From assembly GCA_938743325.2 (NCBI GenBank), contig OW568883.1, positions 62,001 through 126,000 on the forward strand: 64,000 bases of DNA, read 5' to 3'. Each line of letters begins with the position of its first letter. Position 1 is the first letter of the stretch. A program made the position numbers and the translations under genes. The notes beneath the pieces are model-generated. The model was not told the DNA's origin. It saw only the letters and a program-made list of their open reading frames with translations, and searched no databases. The stretch is from Pycnococcus provasolii (Eukaryota; Chlorophyta; Pseudoscourfieldiophyceae; Pseudoscourfieldiales; Pycnococcaceae). This document shows, in pieces, positions 35,185 to 45,100 of this stretch.

Positions 35185-38061
35185 TTAGCTCTTCAACAAA
35201 ACGAAAGGTTTCACAGCCTCCCAGCCTTTCGTGGGAATAGTCTTCACGTCGACGCCAGCCGTGCGAGCGTAAACCTCCAATTTCGGGAGCACCTCTGACA
35301 TCTCAGGGTCGTCGTCGCCCCACTTATCAAGAACGCGTATCGACATGATTTCCAACAATCCTCTCACCTTCTCAGCAAGAGGGCGCGTTTTTGGCGCCAT
35401 GATGTCAGCACTGTCGCGACGCGTCTCTTCGGCGTAGTCCTCGGGAGCCTCCTTGTAGAATTCCGCGGTTCTGTGCTCCGTATCCGCATCGTTCGTCTCG
35501 TGGAAATATTCATCAAGCGTTTCCGATGTGACTGGACTCAGCAGATCGGCAACGCGACAAAGAGCCTCGAGGAAGTCAACCCAGCTCAGGCCGCATAGTC
35601 GCTCGCGCTTGAGCTCGTCGGCAGGACTCATCGTACACCATCCGAAAATGAGCTTCAGCTCCGAGCGACTTATACCGGTGCGGGCATTGCAAATATCGAT
35701 ACTCTCCATCAGCTTGAAGAACGGCTCCATCTCCATGTACCGTTTCGACGTGCCTGTTCCCACGAACATGGCAAATAAGGCACGCAGCCACCTCAGGTGA
35801 GGAAGCAGCACCTGCTGAACCTCCTCAAAGTACATGCGTTCTTTTCTGAACTCGTCCGGAATCACAAGAGCCTCATCGCACAGATTGGGAAGAATAATCT
35901 TTTCGCAAAGTTCCTCCACAGCCTCGCTCACGTCGTCCAGAGCCTTCGTCTGAATGTACCGCGCGATGGCCACACGTACCAAAATCTCCAAAAATTCAAA
36001 CCTCATGAGCGAATTGTCGTCATTCTCCTGGTTCATTTCAGATTTTTTGTCCTCCTCGAAGTTGGCGGAGACAAACATCGTGTCGAGGTCGGCAGAGCGG
36101 CACCCCTTCACCTTTTGGTTCTCCATTTCGCAGTCTCGCACGAACGACTTCCACTGATTGAATGACATCGAGTACGCCGCCTCACCGATTCCCGTGCCCA
36201 TCAGCGAGAAGTACGAGTAGCTGGCACAGATAGTTGGGAAGCACTTAAAAATCACTTCCTTCACCTCGTTCAGCTCCTCCTTCAACGCGTCAGACATGCC
36301 GCCGCTTTGCGCGCCTCCGCGCGCAACGTCAGAGTCCGCCTTGCCGATGAGCGAAACGAAACGCGACTTCTCGCACACGCGCTTCCAGTCGAGGTCTAGC
36401 CTGCGCCGTCTCACCTTCTCCGTGTCAAAGAAGCTCTTCGCATCGCACTCGGATGGTCGAGGGTTGAAGATGGACGTCTCCAGTTTCCACTCGACCTTCA
36501 CGACTACAACATCCTCCTTTTCCACCGGCGCGCGAACGTACACGTTCTTTGGCACAGAGCCCATCTTGAAGAAAGGCCGAGACCACGCCACGGCAGAGCT
36601 GTACGAGGTGCGGCGAAACTGCTCGTGGCCCATGTATGCCGTCTCCGGCCCGCCAGCCCTCTTTCGCATCACCTCTGCAGCATCACGGTGCGCTGCCACC
36701 TCCGCCGCCGCCTCTTCCACGTTGATGGCTGCGGGATTGGCGTTGAGCACAGCCTGCAGGAGCTCGCGTTCGTCAATGAGCACGGAATTGACCGTCGGCC
36801 CAGCGTTCACCTTGGGAAGCGCCGGCCTGCTCACGACTTCGCCATGCTTCTTCGAGGCTGTTCGTGCGCGCGACTCGAGGCTGTCCACCCCACCATCCTG
36901 CAGCCAGTTAAGGATGTGTCGACCTTGTTTCATGTTCGCCAGTTGCCTTTTCGCCATGTGCATGCTGCGCTTCACCTTCGCCGCGGCGCCGGTGGTCGTC
37001 CTTGTAATCACAGCCTCCTGAACCTCAGCCTGCTCTTGTTCCTCGCGCGGCTCGAACGACGGAGGCCCGACGCCCTCGAGTTTGCCTTTCAGCACCACAC
37101 TTCTGGGGTAGTTGGAAATGACATTCATGCTGTGCACGCGCCGCTCGTCGGCAGCCATCGCCGGATCCATGCGCGCGTGGTGGTCATCGTGCTGCAACGC
37201 GCGCACCATCGACTCAACGGGCAGGCTGAAGTCGAGCTCCTCGCGGCTGCTGTCGATGGGCGTCGGCGCCTTCTCCTCGCTTCCGAGCTTCACTTTTTCC
37301 TCGAACCAGCGTATGCTCTCCTTTTCGATCTGGCCAAGCTGCACCTCGAGGTGCGCGTTACCGAAGATCTCGTCCGTGTTGATGCCTCGCCTGCGCGCAC
37401 GCCGCCTGCGATTCGGGCTTCCAGTACCCGACGCCTCTCGTCTGAGCTCGCCGAGCTCCTCGACGGTGGCACCACCCGCGCCTGCGAGCGGGCCTTTCCA
37501 CGCTGGCACCGCCATGTTGGAGATGGGAAGTCGCCCTCGCCTGCCTGAGCTTGCCATGGCATCTGGCGGCACAGGGAGCGCCGGCAGTGCCGGCTGTCGC
37601 CGAAACGTGAGGAAGGCTTCGCTCGGAACCGGCGCCCCGCCCCGCTGTCCCGCGTTCGGCGACTCGTCTTGCGACGTGCGCGACTTGCGTTCGCTCGCCG
37701 CTGCTGCGTCTCTGGTGTTTGGCCTTGAGCTTGGCGCCTTGTGTCGCGCGGGTCCTGACGTGTGCAAGCCGTGCGGGTTGAGCCTCCTCTGCTGCTTAGT
37801 TACTTGTGGCGACATGTTTCCCGGCGCGCTAGCTGCGCTGTTGAGCGCGTCAGCCGCGGCATCCTCGCTCCCTCGTTCTGGCGGCCCACCAAACGACCAC
37901 AGCTGCGGCACGACCGGTGGTTGGTTTGTCGTTGTCGTTGTCGTTGTTTTGGTCGACACGCCCGTTCGTCGGTGCGCGAGTTTGTCTAAATACGCCGCCC
38001 TCGACTCGCCCACAGACGCCTCGGCGGAGAGCGCGACTGACGACGACTCATGTGCCGTCAT
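35185..38061 (-). CDS. Large conserved-looking protein of unknown function, 958 aa
   Basis: Single exon. The first ~240 residues are disordered (Thr tract, Ser/Pro/Arg-rich). Residues ~240-520 are mixed helical with charged linkers. From ~540 to ~880 there is a dense helical domain: DTEKVRRRRLDLDWKRVC, SMSFNQWKSFVRDCEM, MRFEFLEILVRVAIARYI, EFRKERMYFEEVQQVLLPHL and LSWVDFLEALCRVADLLSP. The repeated F..FLE.L.R.A pattern suggests paired EF-hand-like helices lacking clear calcium loops. From memory, proteins of this build occur in ciliated protists and flagellar proteomes, but I cannot name a family, so a ciliary role is only a guess. It ends in a TGTAA-containing 3' region. Confidence 0.7.
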   Translation of the reverse strand: MTAHESSSVALSAEASVGESRAAYLDKLAHRRTGVSTKTTTTTTTNQPPVVPQLWSFGGPPERGSEDAAADALNSAASAPGNMSPQVTKQQRRLNPHGLHTSGPARHKAPSSRPNTRDAAAASERKSRTSQDESPNAGQRGGAPVPSEAFLTFRRQPALPALPVPPDAMASSGRRGRLPISNMAVPAWKGPLAGAGGATVEELGELRREASGTGSPNRRRRARRRGINTDEIFGNAHLEVQLGQIEKESIRWFEEKVKLGSEEKAPTPIDSSREELDFSLPVESMVRALQHDDHHARMDPAMAADERRVHSMNVISNYPRSVVLKGKLEGVGPPSFEPREEQEQAEVQEAVITRTTTGAAAKVKRSMHMAKRQLANMKQGRHILNWLQDGGVDSLESRARTASKKHGEVVSRPALPKVNAGPTVNSVLIDERELLQAVLNANPAAINVEEAAAEVAAHRDAAEVMRKRAGGPETAYMGHEQFRRTSYSSAVAWSRPFFKMGSVPKNVYVRAPVEKEDVVVVKVEWKLETSIFNPRPSECDAKSFFDTEKVRRRRLDLDWKRVCEKSRFVSLIGKADSDVARGGAQSGGMSDALKEELNEVKEVIFKCFPTICASYSYFSLMGTGIGEAAYSMSFNQWKSFVRDCEMENQKVKGCRSADLDTMFVSANFEEDKKSEMNQENDDNSLMRFEFLEILVRVAIARYIQTKALDDVSEAVEELCEKIILPNLCDEALVIPDEFRKERMYFEEVQQVLLPHLRWLRALFAMFVGTGTSKRYMEMEPFFKLMESIDICNARTGISRSELKLIFGWCTMSPADELKRERLCGLSWVDFLEALCRVADLLSPVTSETLDEYFHETNDADTEHRTAEFYKEAPEDYAEETRRDSADIMAPKTRPLAEKVRGLLEIMSIRVLDKWGDDDPEMSEVLPKLEVYARTAGVDVKTIPTKGWEAVKPFVLLKS

Positions 38062-39120
38062 TATTTCTTAATTATGACAAATACTGTATGCGCAGAACCT
38101 GAAAACTCACAAGAAAACAATCGATATGGGACTGATGGTGACGACGATGACGATGATGATGGTGATGATGGCAAGCAGTGATGTGATTGATGGCTCCCGA
38201 GGTGCAAAGATTGGACAAGGGGAGTAATAAGCCTGATATAATAAGCGATATATAAGGGCCAACCTTATTATTAGACTATGTATGTACACGGAGTACAAGC
38301 TCACTCACAAGCTCACGAGACAACAAGTGACAACACACACGCACACAAGCTTAAAACTTTAAGGTGAAGGCCGCCGGGTTGCTTAAGGGGAAACTACCCG
38401 GGTAGTACGACAGGACAGGGAAGGGCAGGGCAGGGCAGGCAAAGGGTACGACTCCGATAACCTTTCCATAGAACTACTAAGAACTACTACGAGGGGCTCG
38501 GAGGAGGGATGGGGAAGGTCGGGACCACAGCGTTCGGCCCATCAATCAACGCATCATCGAGGGGAGGGGATGGTGCGATAATGAAAACAAACTGGAGTTC
38601 TCCGACTTTACGATAGAGGTTTCTTTCTCCTCTCCTCAAGTGGGGTCCATGGACCTTTTTTGTTCCCTAAGGAAGTTCGCCTCTTCGAAGGGGAAGGGGA
38701 CCGTTAACCTAACCCTAGACCTAACCCTAAGGGTACACCCTAATCCCTACACCCTAACCTTAACCCTAATCCCTAATCCCTAATCCCTAATCTTCAGTTC
38801 TACTTGTTTAATTGGGGTTTTTGATTAGGGGGAGTCGCTCGCGCAGCTGGTTCTGGGCGGCCGCCCGGCGGGTCTCGAGACCCTCCGGCGGCCTCTCCCT
38901 TAAGGCTGCTCGCGCGTATCCACTCTTGCTGTTGGTTGCTTGCTTCGCAAACAACCTAACAGCCGCACTACACGCGAGTAGTGGGAGGTCGAACACACGC
39001 CGAACGCGTCTTCGAGGGACGTAGTTCGTGTACCGAAACGGTCTGAATACCTACGTTTAGATCGAAACATCAGCAACCTTCGATTGGAAGTTTACTGTTG
39101 GATTCTTAATCGATTGATTA
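38062..39120. other. Gene-free stretch with telomere-like DNA, leading into a retroelement fossil
   Basis: Contains GATGAT repeats (38130-38172), a GGGCA repeat (38411-38436), degenerate CCCTAA/CCCTAAT repeats (38705-38791), and a GC-rich segment (38820-39060) that probably belongs to the retroelement leader. No gene seen. Confidence 0.45.
38705..38791. repeat. Degenerate telomere-like CCCTAA/CCCTAAT array
   Basis: About ten imperfect repeats, including several seven-base TAATCCC variants, next to the retroelement fossil. Degeneracy suggests an old interstitial array. Confidence 0.75.
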
Positions 39121-40258
39121 ATGGGTGACGCGCCGAACGAACTCGAGGTTCTGGAAGCTCGTCGCGAAATATTGCAGCTGGAGATTGCGCTAGCGCAGGA
39201 GCGCCGCGCAGCTGCAGAAGCAGAGCAGAAGGGCAAGAAAGCGGCCGAAGAAGGAGGCGAGCCTACGTTAGATTACGTGGTGCCGGCCAACTATCCGGAC
39301 GCTCGCCACGCGGAGTCGCTACCTACGACTGGGATTCCGCGTCGTGGCAAGCCAACACTGCTTTCCTTGCCGTCGAACCCTGTTCTTCAGCACCTAGAGG
39401 CTGAATCGGTGAAACAGGGACACGCGTCTTCTCATAACGCGTGGATTTTCCGATCGATTGTGAGTGTCAGCGCATATCTGGAACTCGGAGTGCTGAGTCT
39501 TCAGCAGGAGACTGACGACCGAGTGGAGGAACTAGCGACTTACGTCGAAGAGAACCTGGACGTCGAGCGCGGAGACGACGGGAAGCCGTTAGATCCAGAA
39601 GGAGACGAAGAGAAGCTGGCTCGCTTCAACGAGCTGAACAAGAAGATTGCGAGGATTGACTCCGTTCTGGAGCGCACGCGCAACACGCTCACAGGCGTCC
39701 TGGAGCTCGCCGCGGAGCTGGAAGACTTCTTCGTCGCCAACAAGGGACCGCGCACCGTCATCACCAAGGAGACGGCCGACGCCACGGTGGCACAGCTGTT
39801 GGAAGAGACGACCGCCTACCCGCCGCGCTCGAAGCGAACCACCCGCATCCAGAAAGAGATCCGCTCTAACAGAGCGACTCAGATTGCCAAGCAAGCGGCA
39901 CTTAAGTCGGTGGCAACCAACAAAAAGGATAAACCTTAGCGGCGCATGCTGCGCAGCTGGGGGAGGATTGGAGGGCGGTTGGCGAGGACGGAAGGAACGG
40001 AAGGAATAACAACGGATGTGCCTGGGAAAACGCATACTGAGGACGAGCGATCGCGTGGGCAGTCGCTTGGCCGCTCAGGTCAGGGAACAGCTGGAGGAGT
40101 GGCGCCGGATCGGCGCGGGCCCGCAGCTGTTGCACTGGATTGCCAAGGGAGTGGCGATCACATTCACGAACGGTCCTCCCCCGTCGTACGACTTGGGCGC
40201 GAGCCTAACGTCGATGACGGAGGAGGAGAACAGCTTCATGGAGGCGGAGACTGACTGA
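39121..40258 (+). mobile_element. DIRS-like retroelement fossil (gag-like frame plus start of a reverse transcriptase)
   Basis: Two parts are visible. The first (39121-39939) is a gag-like frame of 272 residues with N-terminal and C-terminal helical, charge-rich regions and no zinc knuckle. The second (about 40016-40258) resembles the amino end of DIRS-type reverse transcriptases: LEEWRRIGAGPQLLHWIAKG, then a PPP motif. The rest of the polymerase, RNase H and recombinase regions are missing, so the element is broken, with at least one large loss. The gag-like part is well preserved, which suggests moderate age. Family assignment rests on the short polymerase segment and is tentative. End repeats could not be defined. 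Confidence 0.45.
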
Positions 40259-42165
40259 AACCTATACTCTCTTGTGAGCGTGGTCTTGACCTTAAGTGAC
40301 CTTAAGACAGCCACACTGGAAGTAAATATAAAGCAGTTATAACCACTGGTAGTGGCCGCCACTAGATATAGGTTTGGTATCCCCTCTGACTACGAATCGA
40401 GTAGACAAAGAGAAGAATGATCGATTACAAGATACTCATCGGACGAGCCCATCTAGTGGCTCGCCCACAGGACGCCTCTGGGCCGACCAGAGGCCCCAGG
40501 AGACACCTCTTCACCACCGTAGAAGTGGCGATAAGGCCTTCAATCAAATCCCATCCAAATCCAACCCAATATCTTCACCAGTAGATAAATCAGGAGCCAG
40601 GGAGCCGCCACTCCTTCACATGTCACAAACCCACGTGGCGGAACTCCGAAACCAAACTCACCTGAAACCCCTAAAACATAACCCCGGTCCGGGAGCCCAG
40701 AAACCGATTCCATGTAAAAGATGACCTTCATTGGCAATACTGGCCCCCCCTAAAACCCCTATCGTAGTAGAATATCGTACGATAGTAACAACCCGTTCGG
40801 GTTCGGGTTCGGGTTCTCGGATTAGGGTTAGGGTAGATGGTTAGGGTTCGGGTTAGGGTTCGAGAGCGGCGGAGAGACGTTGGTCACCATGGAGGATGCG
40901 ACAAGACGACCCCATGCATGTTCTTTTGGCTTGTTGCGCGCTTGTTGCGTCCAGTATGGTGACGGGAAAACGTGCCGTCACTACTGTACTGCCATCATCC
41001 AAGGCATCCAGTACTTAGACTACAGTCGCTTGCACCGCTCGCGAGCGATGGGTTTTTAGAAAACTAGCCGTTGGAGCCGTATGTTTTTTTTGTGGATTTT
41101 ACTCTACCACGCACACTTAAGCATCGCCAACGAGCCTCTGCGGTCTCCTGGCAACTGGCGAGGCGAGCGCAAGTACTCGAGAATGCCATTGGTAAGAACT
41201 AAGTCGATCTGGTTGTGGCGCCACTGTGGTTGGAACTTGGAAGGGAATCCCGCTTCACGAGGTCGAGACACAGTCGAGGGAGGTCTCGGACGATGCATGC
41301 GACCTTGAGGAGTGCTTTGGCCCACCTTTGGACCCAAAGAACACCTCTTGTGTTCTTGGGAGGCTGACGACGACGACTTTTTGTCAACTTCTTCGAAAAC
41401 GAAAAGGGCCCCTCCACCAAACCCTTGTCAACTTCGCCGGCCGGCCGACCCCTCAAAAAACACGTTTTCATTTTCATTTTCAACATGGGCGCCATGAAGA
41501 CTCTCATGGAGCAGACCCATGACCCTCAGACTCATGTTGATTGTGAATGTGAGCCTCATAATAATTTCCAAACCGGCACATGTATCTCCGCGCATAGAGT
41601 TAGCAGTCTAGCTTCTCCTAGAGTTTCAGTTTCAGCAGCAGTCTTGGAGGCCTCTCAGGCTCGTGAGTTCTCGCACTCTTTGTCTTTCTTGGAGCAGTCT
41701 TATTCAGGCCACAGCACGTGCAAGACGACGCACCAGCACCACCAGCACCACCAGCAGCAGCATTATTCTTGTGGGGGTGGTGTCTCCGAGGATACACCAC
41801 AGAAGAATAATAAGAAGGTGCCTGTAGTGGTGGTTAGGCAGAAACACTTAAATGCAAGAAGTGTACCTGGAGAAGGAGCCGTTTTCGAACTCGGTCCAGG
41901 TGGTGCTTGCTTTCCTCGTCTGAGAGGTGGTGGTGGTGGTGGTGGTGTGCCTTTCCTGCTGTGCCGGTGGTGGTGGGATACCGCAAGGCAAAGACAAAAC
42001 ACCGCGAAGAAGTTACGCGCAACAACAACAACAACATCAACAACTGGCGGCGGCGGCTGGCTCAACAAAGGAGAAGAAACGAACGCAAGGTTCTCCACCT
42101 CCAGCTTAAGACAACACAGAAGAGGAAGAGGAAGAGGACGAGGACGAGGAGGACAAACTCGCGCG
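40259..42165. other. 1.9-kb stretch without a supported gene
   Basis: Its first part may be the decayed 3' end of the retroelement fossil. Then come TTCGGG/TTAGGG telomere-like repeats (40796-40862) and unassigned DNA. From 41425 the frame of the receptor gene is open without a stop, but the encoded His/Gln/Gly-rich sequence looks like leader DNA, so this is probably the 5' UTR and promoter. Confidence 0.45.
40796..40862. repeat. Telomere-like TTAGGG/TTCGGG repeats
   Basis: Three TTCGGG copies followed by TTAGGG copies and a final mixed block. TTCGGG is a one-base variant, so the array is interstitial and diverging. Confidence 0.75.
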
Positions 42166-45100
42166 ATGGCCTTCTTGAAGGATTCGTCGCGTTCTCGGCG
42201 ACACGTGCTCCTCTCCGCCTGCGCGTACTTCGTGCTCACGCTCTTCTCTCTGCTGATGTGGAATACTGCGCAGCTTGCCAGGGCAGACTTCGTGTTTCCA
42301 GGCGCGCCGAAAGGTGCCGCAAACGCCGCGTGCAACGTCAACTTCGCGCGCTCGTGCGCCTTCCAGAACGCCGCGTTCCTTGCTCACATCACCGCGGACA
42401 GAGTTGCCCTCGCAAACACGACAGAGGCGGCGGAGGCGTTCGCCATGGAATGGTCAGGACTGTCAGCTAAAAAAGGAGAGAGCAGCTTCGAACTTGACGT
42501 CGGGTTCAACGCAAGACTGTGTGGAAAGGACGACGCAGACGCGTGCTCCTCGTCCGCAACCGAAGGGGGATACGACCCGATGTCGCTCGTCGAAAACCAA
42601 GCCTCCACGAGACGAAACGCCACAAGCGCAGCCGCGGCAGAAGCCGCGCAGCAGGCTGGTGAGCTCACGAGCGTGGACAGGTGGTTCAGCACATACGCGA
42701 CGCGCGACGAACCCCTCATCAAGATGGCCGCGCACTACAAGCAGGAAAAGAGCTTTGACAAGTGGGTGAAGCGGAGACTCGAGTTGGCGATGGCGGCGGC
42801 GAAGCGGCGAGGGCAAGGCCGCGGCATTTGGACGCGACTGCCTTACGCAGCCTGTGGCGAGATCCCAGTCACGGGGAAGAACGTGCAGTCGGAAGTTGGC
42901 GTGTGCAACACTGGCACAAACATATACGGACAACCGGTGTTCAAGGAGAACTACGTCGCTTTTGCAATGATCTACGTATTGTACATGCCGCCTGCTGACG
43001 TGCCCAGCTCGTTCCGGTTTCCCCCCACGGCAACGGCGACTTCCGCGCCGACGACGACGTTCGCGACGAACGGCGACGGAGGAATGTACGCGCTCTCTGG
43101 TTTTCTCGCAAACAGCGACGATCCCATCATGCCGTGCGACTCGAGCTTCAGCGCGCCGTGTGCCCTGCACAACGTTCGCGTTCTCCTCGGACGGATACAG
43201 CTCGCCATGCGCGCTTGCACCTCTGATGACTGCATGATGACCATCATGCAAGACATCATGTTCAAGGACACGTACGCGATTGGCAAGGGCGAAGTCGCGA
43301 ACTACTTCTACGTGTTCGTCGCGAATGTCGACGGGTTCTTCCTTGCGCACGGCGCGAACCTAGGCCTGCCCGGAAGGAATCCCACGGGGCCGTGGGAGTC
43401 GGCGTATCCCCCGATCCTGGCCGGCGCATTGAAGAACGGCGGGTACGGCGCGGCGTCCAATTACAGTTGGCCGCTTGCCGGGTGCCAGAGTGCAAACGCG
43501 GGGGACTGCCCAAGCATTCTGAAGGTGAGCCAAACGTTCCTGGTTGACGAGGAGTACACCGGCTTTGGCCCGTTCTTCGTTGGTGTCGGCTACAATCACC
43601 AGCGAATGCCCTTCCCCGCATTCGACACGTATAACACGCTCATTAAGTGCAAGCCGGAGTACGCACTTCCGTGCGGATACGCCATTTCTCGTGGCCTCGT
43701 GAGCCATATCATTTCGGCTATGTACATATTCCCCGTTGAGGAAGTGCTGAGAGACATCAACAGCCTGATTGGCTCAAATGACGAATACTTCGTCAACGGC
43801 ACGAACTTTTACCCATTCGTTCTGTTGGTGGACGGATCGTTCATCGGACACGGTGCGAAGAAAGCATTGACTGATCCAGAATTCGTGAATATAGTCAACG
43901 TCGCGGACTCCATTGGCTTGAGCAAAGAACAGCTCCAAGGCACAATCCTGCTGCGAGACTTTGTCAAAGCGGCGACGCTTGGTGGATCGTTTGCGCTTTA
44001 CAACTGGACGCATGCGACGAAGGGTGTTTCAAGGAAGATTTCCTACATCGAGGGCGTTTTCGACCTGCCCATACCCTCGATGGGGTTCGAGCGCGCAACA
44101 GTCCTCGTTGGTGTGGGCTACAATGTCGACTACTACACGCCGATGACCCAAAGTCTCGTAGCACGCGTGGAATCGGGTGAAAGTCAAGAGAGAATTGTGG
44201 CGTCGTGCTCGCTTCTGCGCAACGATGAGTGCAGCAGGACTCGCGTGATTTCCATGGTCGGGTACGTCCAGGCGGAGATGATTGCTGTGACAGCGAGTGG
44301 GCATGGCGGGGAAGATGGATTAGAAAATTCTAATCGATTCTACGACAGAACTGTGAGAGCGATAAACCAAGGCAACGCTGAGCGAGTGCTGGATCCCGCA
44401 CTATTCAACAAAGTTGGGTTGACCGATGAGGGTGTGAGAGTTTCTATGGTGTCCGTTGATGGCATGATGGTGGCAAGTGGCGCTCTCGCGAAAGATGGCA
44501 ACGGCACTTGGGGTACCAGGTATGGTGGTGATCGACTTTCAAGTGTATACGGAGAAGAGATGCCGCACATCGATTTTGCAATATTCTGGCAAATAATGCT
44601 GCAGTCGGCGAATACTAATGGAGGGTGGGTGAGCGATGAAAGTGCGATTCGCGTCACCGACGGAGGAAGTACTGCGCTCACTGATATCAGCGCTCGTCTT
44701 GTATACGTTAGCGGAAAGGTTTGCGGCTTCAACATTGCCTACACTGGACACGATTGCGTCTTCTTCATCTCAAGCGTTCTTGATCTGCTTCCTGTGTATT
44801 CATGTCCACCTGAGCATGTGCTTTTCAATGACCCCGACGAGTGCTATGAAGTTCCGGAGGGCTTTGCGCTAGTGCGAGACCCAACTATGACAGGCCCACC
44901 GGTACGCCCTCCCTTAAAAATCGAGTGCCCTGCGTCGACGTATAGCTTGGTGCCTGGCTCGGGCACCGAGGCAACCTACAAGGGTAACTGCGATCAATGT
45001 GACACTTCGTGGACATGTCTAGGCGGCAGCAATGTGCAGGGAGAAGAAGCTTCTCATGTCAATGGTACATGGCAAGTAAGCCCAGGCTTTTGGGCCTCGC

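Noticed and set aside
38705-38791. True chromosome end
   Set aside because: The array is degenerate and flanked on both sides by unique DNA and genes, so it is interstitial.
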